From 62-47 sp051954235 (GTDB taxonomy: Bacteria; Pseudomonadota; Alphaproteobacteria; Rhizobiales; Xanthobacteraceae): a stretch of DNA of 64,000 nucleotides. The notes beneath the pieces are model-generated. The model saw only the letters and a program-made list of their open reading frames with translations. It was not told where the DNA came from and ran no database searches. How positions within the stretch are numbered: the first letter of the stretch is position 1; every line of letters starts with the position of its first letter. The position numbers and the translations under genes were made by a program. Location: NCBI GenBank assembly GCA_051954235.1, contig JBQCHY010000038.1:1-64000 (forward strand). The letters run 5' to 3'. Positions 50,909 to 58,962 of the stretch are shown here, in pieces.

Positions 50909-51499
50909 ATGTCGATGACGCCCGAAACGCCGTTGCCGCCGCCCGGACCCGCCCGCCTGCGGCCGATCCCGTTGCTGATCTTCAGCTCGCGCTGGCTGCA
51001 ACTGCCGCTTTATGTCGGATTGATCGTCGGGCAGGCGGTCTATGCGGTGCTGTTCCTCAAGGAGTTGTGGCACCTCGTGACCCACGCCACCAGTTTTTCC
51101 GAACAGCAGATCATGCTGGTGATTCTCAGCCTGATCGACGTGGTGATGATCTCCAACCTGCTGGTGATGGTGATCGTCGGCGGCTATGAGACGTTCGTAT
51201 CGCGGCTCAATCTCGAGGGCCATCCCGATGAGCCGGAATGGCTCAGTCACGTCAACGCCAGCGTGCTGAAGATCAAACTGGCGATGGCCATCATCGGCAT
51301 TTCCTCGATTCATCTGCTGCGCACCTTCATCGAGGCCGGCGGCCTCGGCAGCGGCAAGACCAATTACACCGAGACCGGCGTGATGTGGCAGACCATCATC
51401 CACATCGTCTTCATCATCTCGGCGGTGGGCATCGCTTACGTCGATCGGCTGTTGGGCGAGACCGAGCGTGTCGCTCACGCCGCCGAGGCGCAGCACTGA
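50909..51499 (+). CDS. UPF0114/YqhA family membrane protein
   Basis: A 196-residue inner-membrane protein with about four hydrophobic segments, for instance LPLYVGLIVGQAVYAVLF, LVILSLIDVVMISNLLVMVI and IIHIVFIISAVGIAYV. The conserved SRWLQLPLY near the start and NASVLKIKLAMAIIGISSIH identify the UPF0114 (YqhA, TIGR00645) family of unknown function. Its stop overlaps the ATG of the lytic transglycosylase by one base, so the two are coupled. Confidence 0.9.
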   Translation: MSMTPETPLPPPGPARLRPIPLLIFSSRWLQLPLYVGLIVGQAVYAVLFLKELWHLVTHATSFSEQQIMLVILSLIDVVMISNLLVMVIVGGYETFVSRLNLEGHPDEPEWLSHVNASVLKIKLAMAIIGISSIHLLRTFIEAGGLGSGKTNYTETGVMWQTIIHIVFIISAVGIAYVDRLLGETERVAHAAEAQH

Positions 51500-52758
51500 T
51501 GGCCGCGCTGCCGCGTCGCCGGTTCGTGCTGGCGCGGCGATGCACGCTCGCGTTTTCGGTGTTGGCCGCGCTGTGCTTGGCGGCGCCGCAGGCTCGTGCC
51601 GCCGATGCCGGCTTCACGCGTTTCGTGGAGTCGCTCTGGCCGGATGCGCAGAAGGCCGGCGTCACGCGCGCGACTTTCGAGGCGCAGACGCGCGGGCTCG
51701 AGCCCGACTACAAGCTGCCCGATCTGTTGCTGCCGGGACGGCCCGCGACCGGCGCGCCGTCGCAGGCCGAGTTCGTGCAGGTGCCTGCGGATTACGTGAA
51801 GGAAGCTACCATCGCGCGACTCGCGGGCGAGGGCCGCAAGCTGATGCAACAGCACCGCGCGACGCTGGCGGCGATCGAGAAGCGGTTCGGTGTGCCTGGC
51901 TCGGTGATCCTGGCGATCTGGGGCCGCGAGACCGATTACGGCCGCTATCGTTTGCCGTACGACGCGCTGCGCGTGGTGGCGACGCAGGCCTATGTCGGTC
52001 GCCGCAAGGAGCAGTTTCGCGAAGAGTTTATTCTGGCGCTGAAACTGCTCAACGACGGCGTGGTGGCGCGCAAGGATTTTCGTTCGTCATGGGCGGGCGC
52101 GACAGGGCTGACGCAGTTCCTGCCGTCGGAGCTTTACAAACACGGCGTTGATTTCGACGGCGACGGTCGCGTCAACATCTGGACCTCGATCCCGGACGCG
52201 CTGGCCTCCGCCGCGCAGCAACTGGTCAACAAGGGATGGCAGCGCGGCGTGCGCTGGGCTTACGAGGTTCAGGCGCCGCGCAACGCCGATTGCACGCAAG
52301 GTACGCCCGAGGTGACGCGGCCGATCGGCGAATGGCTGCGTGCCGGGTTCGTGCCGGTGCGTGGTGAAAAGCTCAGCGCGGCGGAGCAAGCGCAGCCGGC
52401 CTCGCTGTTGCAGCCGGAGGGCAGCTACGGTCCGGCATTCCTGACCACGAAGAATTACTTCGTCATCAAGGAATACAATTTCTCGGATCTGTACGTGCTG
52501 TTCGTCGGCCATCTCAGCGACCGGATGGTCGATGGCTTGCCGTTCGCGGCCAAGTGGTCGGCCTCGACGCAACTGCGCAGCCGCGATGTCGAGGCGATGC
52601 AGCGGCATCTGACCAAACTCGGGCTTTATCGCGATAAGATCGACGGCAAGGCCGGTATGCTGACGCGTGCGGCGTTGGGGGCGTTTCAAAAATCCGCCGG
52701 CATCAAGGTCGATTGCTGGCCGAGCGAGGCGGTGCTGCGGGCGATGACAACGCGCTGA
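51499..52758 (+). CDS. Lytic murein transglycosylase, MltB type
   Basis: A 419-residue exported peptidoglycan-cleaving enzyme. A signal peptide covers about residues 1-35 (SVLAALCLAAPQARA). The SLT domain 2 follows, with catalytic E144 in IWGRETDYGRY and the family phrase GATGLTQFLPSE. A C-terminal peptidoglycan-binding domain ends LTRAALGAFQKSAG (residues about 350-415). The gene starts within the stop codon of the UPF0114 gene. A bidirectional terminator follows. Confidence 0.93.
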   Translation: MAALPRRRFVLARRCTLAFSVLAALCLAAPQARAADAGFTRFVESLWPDAQKAGVTRATFEAQTRGLEPDYKLPDLLLPGRPATGAPSQAEFVQVPADYVKEATIARLAGEGRKLMQQHRATLAAIEKRFGVPGSVILAIWGRETDYGRYRLPYDALRVVATQAYVGRRKEQFREEFILALKLLNDGVVARKDFRSSWAGATGLTQFLPSELYKHGVDFDGDGRVNIWTSIPDALASAAQQLVNKGWQRGVRWAYEVQAPRNADCTQGTPEVTRPIGEWLRAGFVPVRGEKLSAAEQAQPASLLQPEGSYGPAFLTTKNYFVIKEYNFSDLYVLFVGHLSDRMVDGLPFAAKWSASTQLRSRDVEAMQRHLTKLGLYRDKIDGKAGMLTRAALGAFQKSAGIKVDCWPSEAVLRAMTTR

Positions 52759-52777
52759 CAGCGCAAACCGCAGACGT

Positions 52778-52804
52778 AAAAAACCCGGCCGCAGCCGGGT
52801 TTTT
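52778..52804. terminator. Bidirectional intrinsic terminator
   Basis: AAAAAACCCGGC, a short loop and GCCGGGTTTTT form a GC stem with an A-tract on one side and a T-tract on the other. It serves both the mltB-type gene (+) and the convergent gene at 52834 (-). Confidence 0.9.
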
Positions 52805-52833
52805 CATTCTCACGATACGTGAAGCGCGTCGGC

Positions 52834-53139
52834 TTAGTCGCAAACGCGGATGCGGCGGCTGCGCCAGCCGTAGCCGTCCCAGAAGCGCTCGCGCTCGGTG
52901 TGGCACGCCGGTTCGACCACATAGGCCGGCGGCGGCGCGTAGTAGGCCGGCGGCGGCGGAGGCGCCGCATAGGCCGGCTGCGAATTGGCGATCGCGGCGC
53001 CGAGCAGCGCACCGCCGAGCAGGCCGCCGGCAACGCCGGCAGCGATGCGGCCGCCATCGGCGTGAGCCGCGGGCGTTGCCGCCGCAATGGCGCCTGCCAC
53101 GGTGGCCGCGGCCAACAGGGCTGTGAGTGTCTTCTTCAT
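52834..53139 (-). CDS. Exported glycine-zipper protein with C-terminal WDGYGWR motif (copy 1)
   Basis: A 101-residue protein with a signal peptide (LTALLAAATVAGAIAAATPAAHA). A glycine-zipper helix follows (IAAGVAGGLLGGALLGAAIA), then a proline/tyrosine-rich linker (APPPPPAYYAPPPAY) and a C-terminal RFWDGYGWRSRRIRVCD. A cysteine pair (ACH and VCD) brackets the end domain. It is a clear paralogue of the protein at 53431-53739. The location is periplasm or outer membrane. Function unknown. Confidence 0.85.
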   Translation of the reverse strand: MKKTLTALLAAATVAGAIAAATPAAHADGGRIAAGVAGGLLGGALLGAAIANSQPAYAAPPPPPAYYAPPPAYVVEPACHTERERFWDGYGWRSRRIRVCD

Positions 53140-53430
53140 GATCGGGTGACTCCTGGAAGGAAGCGCTATGGCGAGCGCTGGTTTAAAGCGAGAATGGTCG
53201 TGGTCCGGTTGAAGCTAAAACTCAGAGTCTGGTTCAGGTTCTTGCTCAGGTTCTTGGGCATCCGGTGCGGACCATCGGATCGTTATCGCAGGTCAACACG
53301 CGGACTCAGTCGGCTGCAATGGTGGCCAATTTACGCCAAAACAAACGCTCCGGATGGCTGAATCTGCATCCGGAGCGATTTTAATATTCTGGCCTTTACA
53401 GTGTCTTGCGTCGGACGCGTCCAGCCGGCA
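53140..53430. other. Gap between the paralogous genes
   Basis: About 290 bases without a gene. It holds the promoter of the 52834 gene, a short tandem of GGTTCAGGTTCTTGCTCAGG type near 53228-53260, and the terminator of the upstream paralogue. Confidence 0.5.
53347..53376 (-). terminator. Intrinsic terminator of the upstream paralogue
   Basis: On the minus strand GCTCCGGATG pairs with CATCCGGAGC around a 10-base loop and is followed by GTTTGTTTTG. It lies about 55 bp after the stop of the gene at 53431. Confidence 0.75.
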
Positions 53431-53739
53431 TCAGCCGCAAACGCGCACCCGACGCACGCGCCAGCCATAGCCGTCCCAGAAGCGCTGGCGCTGCCAGTAG
53501 CAGGGCGCTCCGACATAGGCCGGGCCGCCGTAGTAGCCGTAGCCCGGTCCGTAGTAGCCCGGTCCATAACCGTAGTAGCCCGGTCCGGCCAGCGCGCCAC
53601 CGAGCAGGGCGCCGCCGATCACACCCGCGGCAACGCCTGCCGCGATGCGGCCACCGCGCGCTTCGGCGGTTTGCGGCGTCGCCAGAACCGCGACGGCGAG
53701 CGTAGCGGCAGTTGCAACGGCCATCAGTGCTTTCTTCAT
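53431..53739 (-). CDS. Exported glycine-zipper protein with C-terminal WDGYGWR motif (copy 2)
   Basis: A 102-residue paralogue of the 52834 product. The signal peptide is MAVATAATLAVAVLATPQTAEA and the zipper is IAAGVAAGVIGGALLGGALA. The linker is glycine/tyrosine-rich (GPGYYGYGPGYYGPGYGYYG) where copy 1 has proline/tyrosine. The C-terminus QRFWDGYGWRVRRVRVCG matches copy 1. ATG 53739 with AAGGTAAAGCC upstream is chosen over the longer frame. The pair arose by tandem duplication with linker divergence. Confidence 0.86.
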   Translation of the reverse strand: MKKALMAVATAATLAVAVLATPQTAEARGGRIAAGVAAGVIGGALLGGALAGPGYYGYGPGYYGPGYGYYGGPAYVGAPCYWQRQRFWDGYGWRVRRVRVCG

Positions 53740-54088
53740 GGCTTTACCTTTCTCTCGAAACCTCTGGACAGGAAAAGCGATCTGTCGGCCGGAAGGTTTC
53801 ATATTTCGCTTGAACGTTCAATGAACGGACCGGCCGAATCCTGCCATCAATGGCTTGATAGGAACCGTATTCCATGGGCCAGCGGGCCGCTGCGTGGCTG
53901 CCGATCCATGGCGTTGGGTCGCGGCATCCGAAAGCAGGGTTCGGCAGATTGTTTAGAATCATTCCATCGTGGTTTCCGCGTTTCCGCGCGGGTAGTTTGG
54001 AATAGCTGCAAATTGGCGCTTTTCCTTTTGATTCCGACGGGCCGGATGAATATCCAAGGAGCATCGATCACCGGGCACCTTCCCTGAC
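53740..54088. other. Promoter region of bfd with a partial iron box
   Basis: 349 bases without a gene I trust. It must hold the promoter of the minus-strand paralogue and that of bfd. At 53953-53969 TTTAGAA-TCA-TTCCATC keeps one perfect half-site of the Irr-type motif found before bfr. Confidence 0.45.
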
Positions 54089-54412
54089 ATGATTGTTTGT
54101 TCCTGCAACGTGCTGAGCGACCACGATGTTCGTGCTGCCGTATCCGCCGCGTCGGATACACCGCGCACGGCCAAGCAGGTCTATGGCTGTCTCGGCTGCT
54201 CCGCCGAATGCGGCCGCTGCGCCCGCACCATCAAGCAGATCATGAGCGAGGCCTTGACCGGCGCGTTGACCGAGGCTCTGGCGGAGAGCGTCGCCGCCTG
54301 TACTACGGCCTGCTGCTCCGGCTGCCCGCACAGCCATGCGCACGAAGCCGCCCATTCGGGCGAGGTCGCGATTGTCGCCGACGGTCATGCGCACGTCGCC
54401 GTAACCGCCTGA
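54089..54412 (+). CDS. bfd: Bacterioferritin-associated ferredoxin with Cys/His-rich tail
   Basis: A 107-residue protein. The N-terminal half is a Bfd [2Fe-2S] domain: C4 and C6 in MIVCSCNVLSD, and C41 and C44 in CGRC, with extra cysteines at 34 and 37. Bfd passes electrons to bacterioferritin so that stored iron can be released. Classical Bfd is about 64 residues. This one has a 40-residue extension rich in Cys and His (ACTTACCSGCPHSHAHEAAH, then DGHAHV). The gene lies 164 bp upstream of bfr on the same strand. Confidence 0.88.
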   Translation: MIVCSCNVLSDHDVRAAVSAASDTPRTAKQVYGCLGCSAECGRCARTIKQIMSEALTGALTEALAESVAACTTACCSGCPHSHAHEAAHSGEVAIVADGHAHVAVTA

Positions 54413-54520
54413 TCATCCGAAAAAATCCTGCTTTGTAGAGTGTTCCGCCGGTTCCGGCATGGCGGGCATATTATGCCTGTGTAGCGCGACATTATCGCGC
54501 TTGCCCTTGCTAGGAATATC

Positions 54521-54539
54521 ATTTAGAAACGTTCTAAAT
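54521..54539. promoter_or_regulatory. Irr-type iron control element (ICE box)
   Basis: ATTTAGAA-ACG-TTCTAAAT is a perfect inverted repeat with 8-bp arms and a 3-bp centre. This is the known form of the Irr (ICE) motif in Rhizobiales. It lies 38 bp upstream of the bfr start, a position suited to repression of iron storage under iron limitation. Confidence 0.85.
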
Positions 54540-54576
54540 TAAAGTGACGGCGCAGTTTGCGGTAAGGAGCTTGATT

Positions 54577-55056
54577 ATGAAGGGCGATGCCAAGGTCATC
54601 GATTATCTCAACAAGGGATTGCGGAGCGAACTGACCGCGATCAACCAATATTGGCTGCATTACCGGCTGCTCGACAACTGGGGTCTGAAGGACCTCGCCA
54701 AGCAGTGGCGCAAGGAATCCATCGAAGAAATGAATCATGCCGATCGCTTCACCGATCGGATTCTGTTCCTCGAAGGCTTCCCCAACATGCAGGTGCTCGA
54801 TCCGCTGCGGATCGGCCAGGACGTCAAGGAAATCCTCGAATGCGACCTCGCGGCCGAGATCAGCGCGCGGACGCTGTACGAGGAAGCGGCGGCCCATTGC
54901 GACAAGGTCAAGGATTACGTGTCGCGTGAACTGTTCATCGGCCTGATGAAGGACGAGGAACACCACATCGACTTCCTCGAAACCCAACTCGATCTGGTCA
55001 AGCGCCTCGGCGTCCAGCTTTACGCTCAGAAGCACATGGGCGGGCTTGAGGACTGA
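54577..55056 (+). CDS. bfr: Bacterioferritin
   Basis: A 159-residue haem-binding ferritin that stores iron as a 24-mer in the cytoplasm. All ferroxidase ligands are at canonical positions: E18, E51, H54, E94, E127 and H130. The haem ligand M52 is present. GTAAGGAGC precedes ATG 54577. An Irr box lies in the promoter and bfd lies just upstream, so iron release and storage are coupled at one locus. Confidence 0.97.
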   Translation: MKGDAKVIDYLNKGLRSELTAINQYWLHYRLLDNWGLKDLAKQWRKESIEEMNHADRFTDRILFLEGFPNMQVLDPLRIGQDVKEILECDLAAEISARTLYEEAAAHCDKVKDYVSRELFIGLMKDEEHHIDFLETQLDLVKRLGVQLYAQKHMGGLED

Positions 55057-55080
55057 GCGGCCACGATACATTCCATCGAC

Positions 55081-55239
55081 GGTCATGCCCGGGCTTGTCC
55101 CGGGCATCCACGTTTCAGGGCGAATTTGGTTTAGGCGGAATCAACCACTCGTCATGCCCGGCCTTGTGCCGGGCATCCACGTCTTGGGAGCTTCAATAAA
55201 GAAGGACGTGGATGGCCGGAATAAATCCGGCCATGACGA
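55081..55239. repeat. Family A triple
   Basis: Three palindromes occur instead of two: GTCATGCCCGGGCTTGTCCC, CGTCATGCCCGGCCTTGTGC and an inverted GGCCGGAATAAATCCGGCC form. The first two are in direct orientation. It lies downstream of bfr. Confidence 0.85.
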
Positions 55240-55256
55240 CGATGTTCGCATAGGTC

Positions 55257-55862
55257 TTAGGCAGATTGCTTGTCGCGGCGAATGACTCTGTCGGTGGTCT
55301 GCCGCCTCCGGCCGGCTTCGGCGGGCGGAGTCAACGGGCAGCCGGCGAAGGCGGCTTGCACCGCGGCTGCCGAACCGTCGAGATTGAATTCCGCCGTGGT
55401 GCGCCCGGCATTGAGCGAACGGATGCGCACATAGAGGGTGCGCGAGCCATTCAGGTCGCGGATGAAATCGGCGACCGCCGCGCGATCCTCGATGACGATC
55501 ACCTGATGGCCCGGCAAGATGCGCGAAATCACGTCATCGCGGCCCGGCTTCTCATCGAAGCGATAGCCGAGGCTGGTGTTGGCGTCGGACCCGACCTTGA
55601 ACTCGAACGACAGCCGCACCAGCGGCTGCTTTTCGAAACAGGTCAGTTGCAGGCCGGCGGGCCGCTGATTGTCCACCGCCGAATTCGAACTGGTCCGCGT
55701 CATCAGTTGCGCGCTCGGCAGCGGCGCGCCGGTGATCCGATCGACGGTTTTCTCGATCTTCCAGTTGCCGGATGGTGTCGCGTTCGACACGCTCACCGCC
55801 GGATCGCGGGTGACGCAGCCACCCAACACCGTCATCGCCACCAACGCCCCGACCATACGCAT
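55257..55862 (-). CDS. Lipoprotein of unknown function
   Basis: A 201-residue protein whose N-terminus MRMVGALVAMTVLGGCVTRD is a lipoprotein signal with lipobox LGGC (acylated C16). The mature part has SNGNWKIEK-like and ITGAPLPSAQLMTRTSS phrases, followed by beta-rich sequence (LYVRIRSLNAGRTTAEFNLDG). It is probably anchored to a membrane in the periplasm. I do not recognise the family. Confidence 0.8.
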   Translation of the reverse strand: MRMVGALVAMTVLGGCVTRDPAVSVSNATPSGNWKIEKTVDRITGAPLPSAQLMTRTSSNSAVDNQRPAGLQLTCFEKQPLVRLSFEFKVGSDANTSLGYRFDEKPGRDDVISRILPGHQVIVIEDRAAVADFIRDLNGSRTLYVRIRSLNAGRTTAEFNLDGSAAAVQAAFAGCPLTPPAEAGRRRQTTDRVIRRDKQSA

Positions 55863-55934
55863 CGACGCTTACTCCCCCAGCCGCTTCAGTCTGCAACTGG
55901 AGATGGTGGTCCGCAAGGGGTGTTGGAGTATCGG

Positions 55935-56075
55935 TCGTCATGGCCGGATTTATTCCGGCCATCCACGTCCTATTTGCAGCCGCGCCGCCGAAGACGTGGA
56001 TGCCCGGGACAAGCCCGGGCATGACGGCGATAAATTCTGTGACGCGTCTGTCCCCGCCGGCGCGGGGACGACGAT
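55935..56075. repeat. Family A pair followed by a single family B end
   Basis: The family A pair at 55935-56026 is CGTCATGGCCGGATTTATTC with an inverted CCCGGGACAAGCCCGGG partner. Shortly after, at about 56048-56075, a solitary family B end (GTCCCCGCCGGCGCGGGGAC) appears without its mate. Confidence 0.75.
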
Positions 56076-56112
56076 CTTCGTGTTGCACGTCCGTTCAAAG
56101 ATGCTCACCGCA

Positions 56113-57285
56113 TCACGCCGCGTCCCACACCACCGGCAGATTGAGCAGGCCGCGGAAGGCCCAGCCGCCGATGCGGACCGGCTCAGCATCGTCAAGCCGC
56201 AGGGTCTTTAGCCTGGCGAAGATGCTGGGCAGCGCGACGTCGGCGACCATGGCGCGCGAGGCCCAGGCGCCCGCGCAGTAGTGCGGCCCGGCGCCAAAAG
56301 CGATGCTCTTGGCGGTGTCGCGGGTGATGTCGAAGGTTTCCGGATCGTCGAAACAGGCTTCGTCGCGATTGGCCGAACCGAACATGAAGAACACGCGATC
56401 CTCCGGCTCGAAATCGACGCCGCCGTAACTCCACGGCTTGGCGACGCGGCGTGGCGACATGCCGATCGGCGCGATCCAGCGTGCATATTCCTCGAACACC
56501 TCGATCCACTTCGCTTTGCCGTCGCGCACCAGCGCAAGCTGATCGGGATGCGTCAGCAGCGCCCAGATGGTGCCGGAGATCGCATCGCGCGGTTCGTTCT
56601 GCCCGCCGGAAATCGCCAGCTTGATGTTGGCGCGGATGCTTTCCATCGCCATGCCCGCAGCCATCAGCACGCTGAGGATGCTTTGGTTCGGATGCTTGGT
56701 CACCACCGGGATCATGTCGTCGATGGCGGCATCGATGCCGGCGGTGGCGGCGTTGCAGCGCGCTTCGACTGCCTTGTCGCCGGTGTAGTTGGCGATGCCG
56801 TCGATCATCGCCTGCGACCATGCATCCATGTCTTGATAGCGCATGTTGGTGAGGCCGGTGATGTGCTTGAGGCATTCCGCCGACAGCGGCAGTGCAAACG
56901 CCTTGCACAGATCGGCGCGGCCTTGCGGCGCGAGATCGTCGAGAATGCGGTCGGCATGCGCCTGGAATTGCGCGCGCCAGATGTCGCGCACGGTGCGCGG
57001 CGACACGGCGGGAAACATCGCGGCGCGCTCGGACATATGCGCATCGCCGTCCTTGCGCATCATGTTGTGGCCCATCAGCACGTTCATCAGGCCGGCAGGC
57101 TGGTGCGAGGAGAACACCGCGATCTGTTTTTCGGAGACGAAGATATCGTCGCGCCGCGTGAAGATGGTCGAACCCAGTTGCGGGATGAATGCAATCGGCG
57201 TCTCGGCGCGCATTCGCTTCAGCGCGGGGTAGGGATCGTTCCAGAATTCGCGGACGTCGATATCGAAATGCGGGGCGTTAGACAT
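56113..57285 (-). CDS. Cytochrome P450 with atypical I-helix
   Basis: A 390-residue soluble P450. The haem-binding loop FGAGPHYCAG gives proximal ligand C337. The K-helix ExxR reads E266-YA-R269. The I-helix segment reads SGGQNEPRD at residues 226-234, where the usual acid-alcohol pair is replaced by N230-E231. ATG 57285 gives a normal length; earlier in-frame sequence is not supported. No ferredoxin or ferredoxin reductase gene is adjacent. The oxidised substrate is unknown. Confidence 0.92.
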   Translation of the reverse strand: MSNAPHFDIDVREFWNDPYPALKRMRAETPIAFIPQLGSTIFTRRDDIFVSEKQIAVFSSHQPAGLMNVLMGHNMMRKDGDAHMSERAAMFPAVSPRTVRDIWRAQFQAHADRILDDLAPQGRADLCKAFALPLSAECLKHITGLTNMRYQDMDAWSQAMIDGIANYTGDKAVEARCNAATAGIDAAIDDMIPVVTKHPNQSILSVLMAAGMAMESIRANIKLAISGGQNEPRDAISGTIWALLTHPDQLALVRDGKAKWIEVFEEYARWIAPIGMSPRRVAKPWSYGGVDFEPEDRVFFMFGSANRDEACFDDPETFDITRDTAKSIAFGAGPHYCAGAWASRAMVADVALPSIFARLKTLRLDDAEPVRIGGWAFRGLLNLPVVWDAA

Positions 57286-57423
57286 GGGGTTTCCGGTTGC
57301 GGTTTCCGGCAGAGGCACACTGTCGAACGCCAGCGTGGCCAACCGCCGCTGAACTGTCAAATGCCGGTGGCGCGGCGGTGGCAGCCGATCGATTTTACCC
57401 GAAATTATGACTTGGTCGAAACA

Positions 57424-58959
57424 ATGCGCGTCGATCACGGCGATCGGTCGCCGGTCGGGGCGGCGCGGATGTACGATGCGGAAACAGAAAGAGCGGACCG
57501 GCGCTGGAGCGCCGCGCGCATTCCCGAGTGGCTGTGGGTTGGCGCCGGTGTGCTGCTGTTGCTGCTACTGCGTGGCAACGCGCTGCTCAACGATCCCGAC
57601 GTCTTCTGGCAGATCAGAATGGGGCAGTGGATCGTCGAACACGGCGCGCTGCCGCATACCGACGTTTATTCCTTCACCAAAGCCGGCACGCCCTGGATAT
57701 CGACGTCGTGGCTGTCGCAGGTCCTGTTCGCCAAAGCCTATGCCGCAGCCGGCTGGAACGGCGTCGTCGTCCTCGCGGCGCTGGCGGTAGCCGCGACGTT
57801 CGCTTTACTGGCCCACGCGCTGGGCCGTTATCTGTCACCGATTCATGCCGGCCTTGTGGCGTGGGGGGCGTTCGGGCTGGCAGCACAACATATGTTGGCG
57901 CGGCCGCATGTTTTGACGCTGTCGATCATGGTGACATGGGTCGCGGCGCTGATCGCGGCGTCCGAGCGCCGCAGGCCGCCGTCGTTCTGGTTGCTGCCCC
58001 TGATGGTGCTATGGGCCAACCTTCACGGCGGCTTCATTCTTGGGTTGGCGTTGATCGCGCCGATCCTGCTCGATGCCTTGTGGAACGTCGATGCGCCCCG
58101 GCGGTCAGGCCTCGCGATGCGCTGGCTCGTGTTCGGGCTGGCGGCGTTGCTCGCGGCTTGCGTGACGCCATATGGTTGGGGCTCCTTGTTGGCAGCCAAG
58201 AGCATCGTCGATCTCGGTCCGTTGCTGCCGCTAATTTCGGAATGGGCGCCGCCGAGCTTCGCGCGGTTCAGCGTTTTCGAAGGTGCCATCCTGCTCGCCA
58301 TCGGCGCCGCGTTGTGGCGCGGCGTCACCTTACCGCCGCCACGCATTCTGCTGGCGCTCGGTTTTCTGCACATGGCGCTTGGCCACATCCGGAATATCGA
58401 GGTGTTCGCGCTGTTGACGCCGTTGGCGGTGGCGGCGCCGCTGGCGCGGCAGTTCGGGGCGAGCGCCGATGATGCGGCGCCAGCCGGACGACGCGATGGA
58501 TTAGCGCTGTTTGCGGCGATTCCGCTGGCAGTGGTGATGATCGCGGGCGTGGCGTCGTCGCTCCACTACCATCCGAATCACCGGACGATGCCGGTTGCCG
58601 CCGTTGATGCGCTGAAGCGATATCAAGCCGCGCGTGTCTTCAATGATTATGACTTCGGCGGGTACCTGATCTGGGCCGGCATCGCGCCGTTCGTCGATGG
58701 CCGCACCGAACTGTATGGCCGTAAATTTGGGGCAGATGTCTTCGCCGCGCAATTGCTGCAACGTCCGGAATTGTTGCTATCGCTCCTCGATCGTTATCGC
58801 ATCGATGCTACGTTGCTGGTGCCGGAATCGCCGCCGGCGCTGCTGATGGATCATCTCGACGGATGGCGTCGGGCCTATGTGGACGACGTCGCTGTCGTGC
58901 ATCTCCGCGCCGGTGATGCCGTCGGCGCACCGTCCGTCAAGCCGAACAGGATGCCATAG
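57424..58959 (+). CDS. Polytopic membrane protein of unknown function
   Basis: A protein of up to 511 residues with about ten hydrophobic segments, beginning WLWVGAGVLLLLLLRGNALL. A first extracytoplasmic loop reads DPDVFWQIRMGQWIVEHGAL and onward to HTDVYSFT. The acidic loop followed by many membrane helices recalls GT-C type glycosyltransferases, but no diagnostic motif is certain. A soluble C-terminal part holds DYDFGGYLIWAG and PFVDGRTELYG. ATG 57469 is an alternative start. Function unknown. Confidence 0.75.
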   Translation: MRVDHGDRSPVGAARMYDAETERADRRWSAARIPEWLWVGAGVLLLLLLRGNALLNDPDVFWQIRMGQWIVEHGALPHTDVYSFTKAGTPWISTSWLSQVLFAKAYAAAGWNGVVVLAALAVAATFALLAHALGRYLSPIHAGLVAWGAFGLAAQHMLARPHVLTLSIMVTWVAALIAASERRRPPSFWLLPLMVLWANLHGGFILGLALIAPILLDALWNVDAPRRSGLAMRWLVFGLAALLAACVTPYGWGSLLAAKSIVDLGPLLPLISEWAPPSFARFSVFEGAILLAIGAALWRGVTLPPPRILLALGFLHMALGHIRNIEVFALLTPLAVAAPLARQFGASADDAAPAGRRDGLALFAAIPLAVVMIAGVASSLHYHPNHRTMPVAAVDALKRYQAARVFNDYDFGGYLIWAGIAPFVDGRTELYGRKFGADVFAAQLLQRPELLLSLLDRYRIDATLLVPESPPALLMDHLDGWRRAYVDDVAVVHLRAGDAVGAPSVKPNRMP

Positions 58960-58962
58960 ACT

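Noticed and set aside
53331..53600. 89-codon minus-strand frame overlapping the second glycine-zipper gene
   Set aside because: It is the shifted frame of the same coding sequence and of the terminator and has no start signal.
56281..57423. Upstream extension of the membrane protein gene through the P450 locus
   Set aside because: The first 381 codons are antisense to a P450 with intact haem motif; the membrane protein begins at 57424 or 57469.
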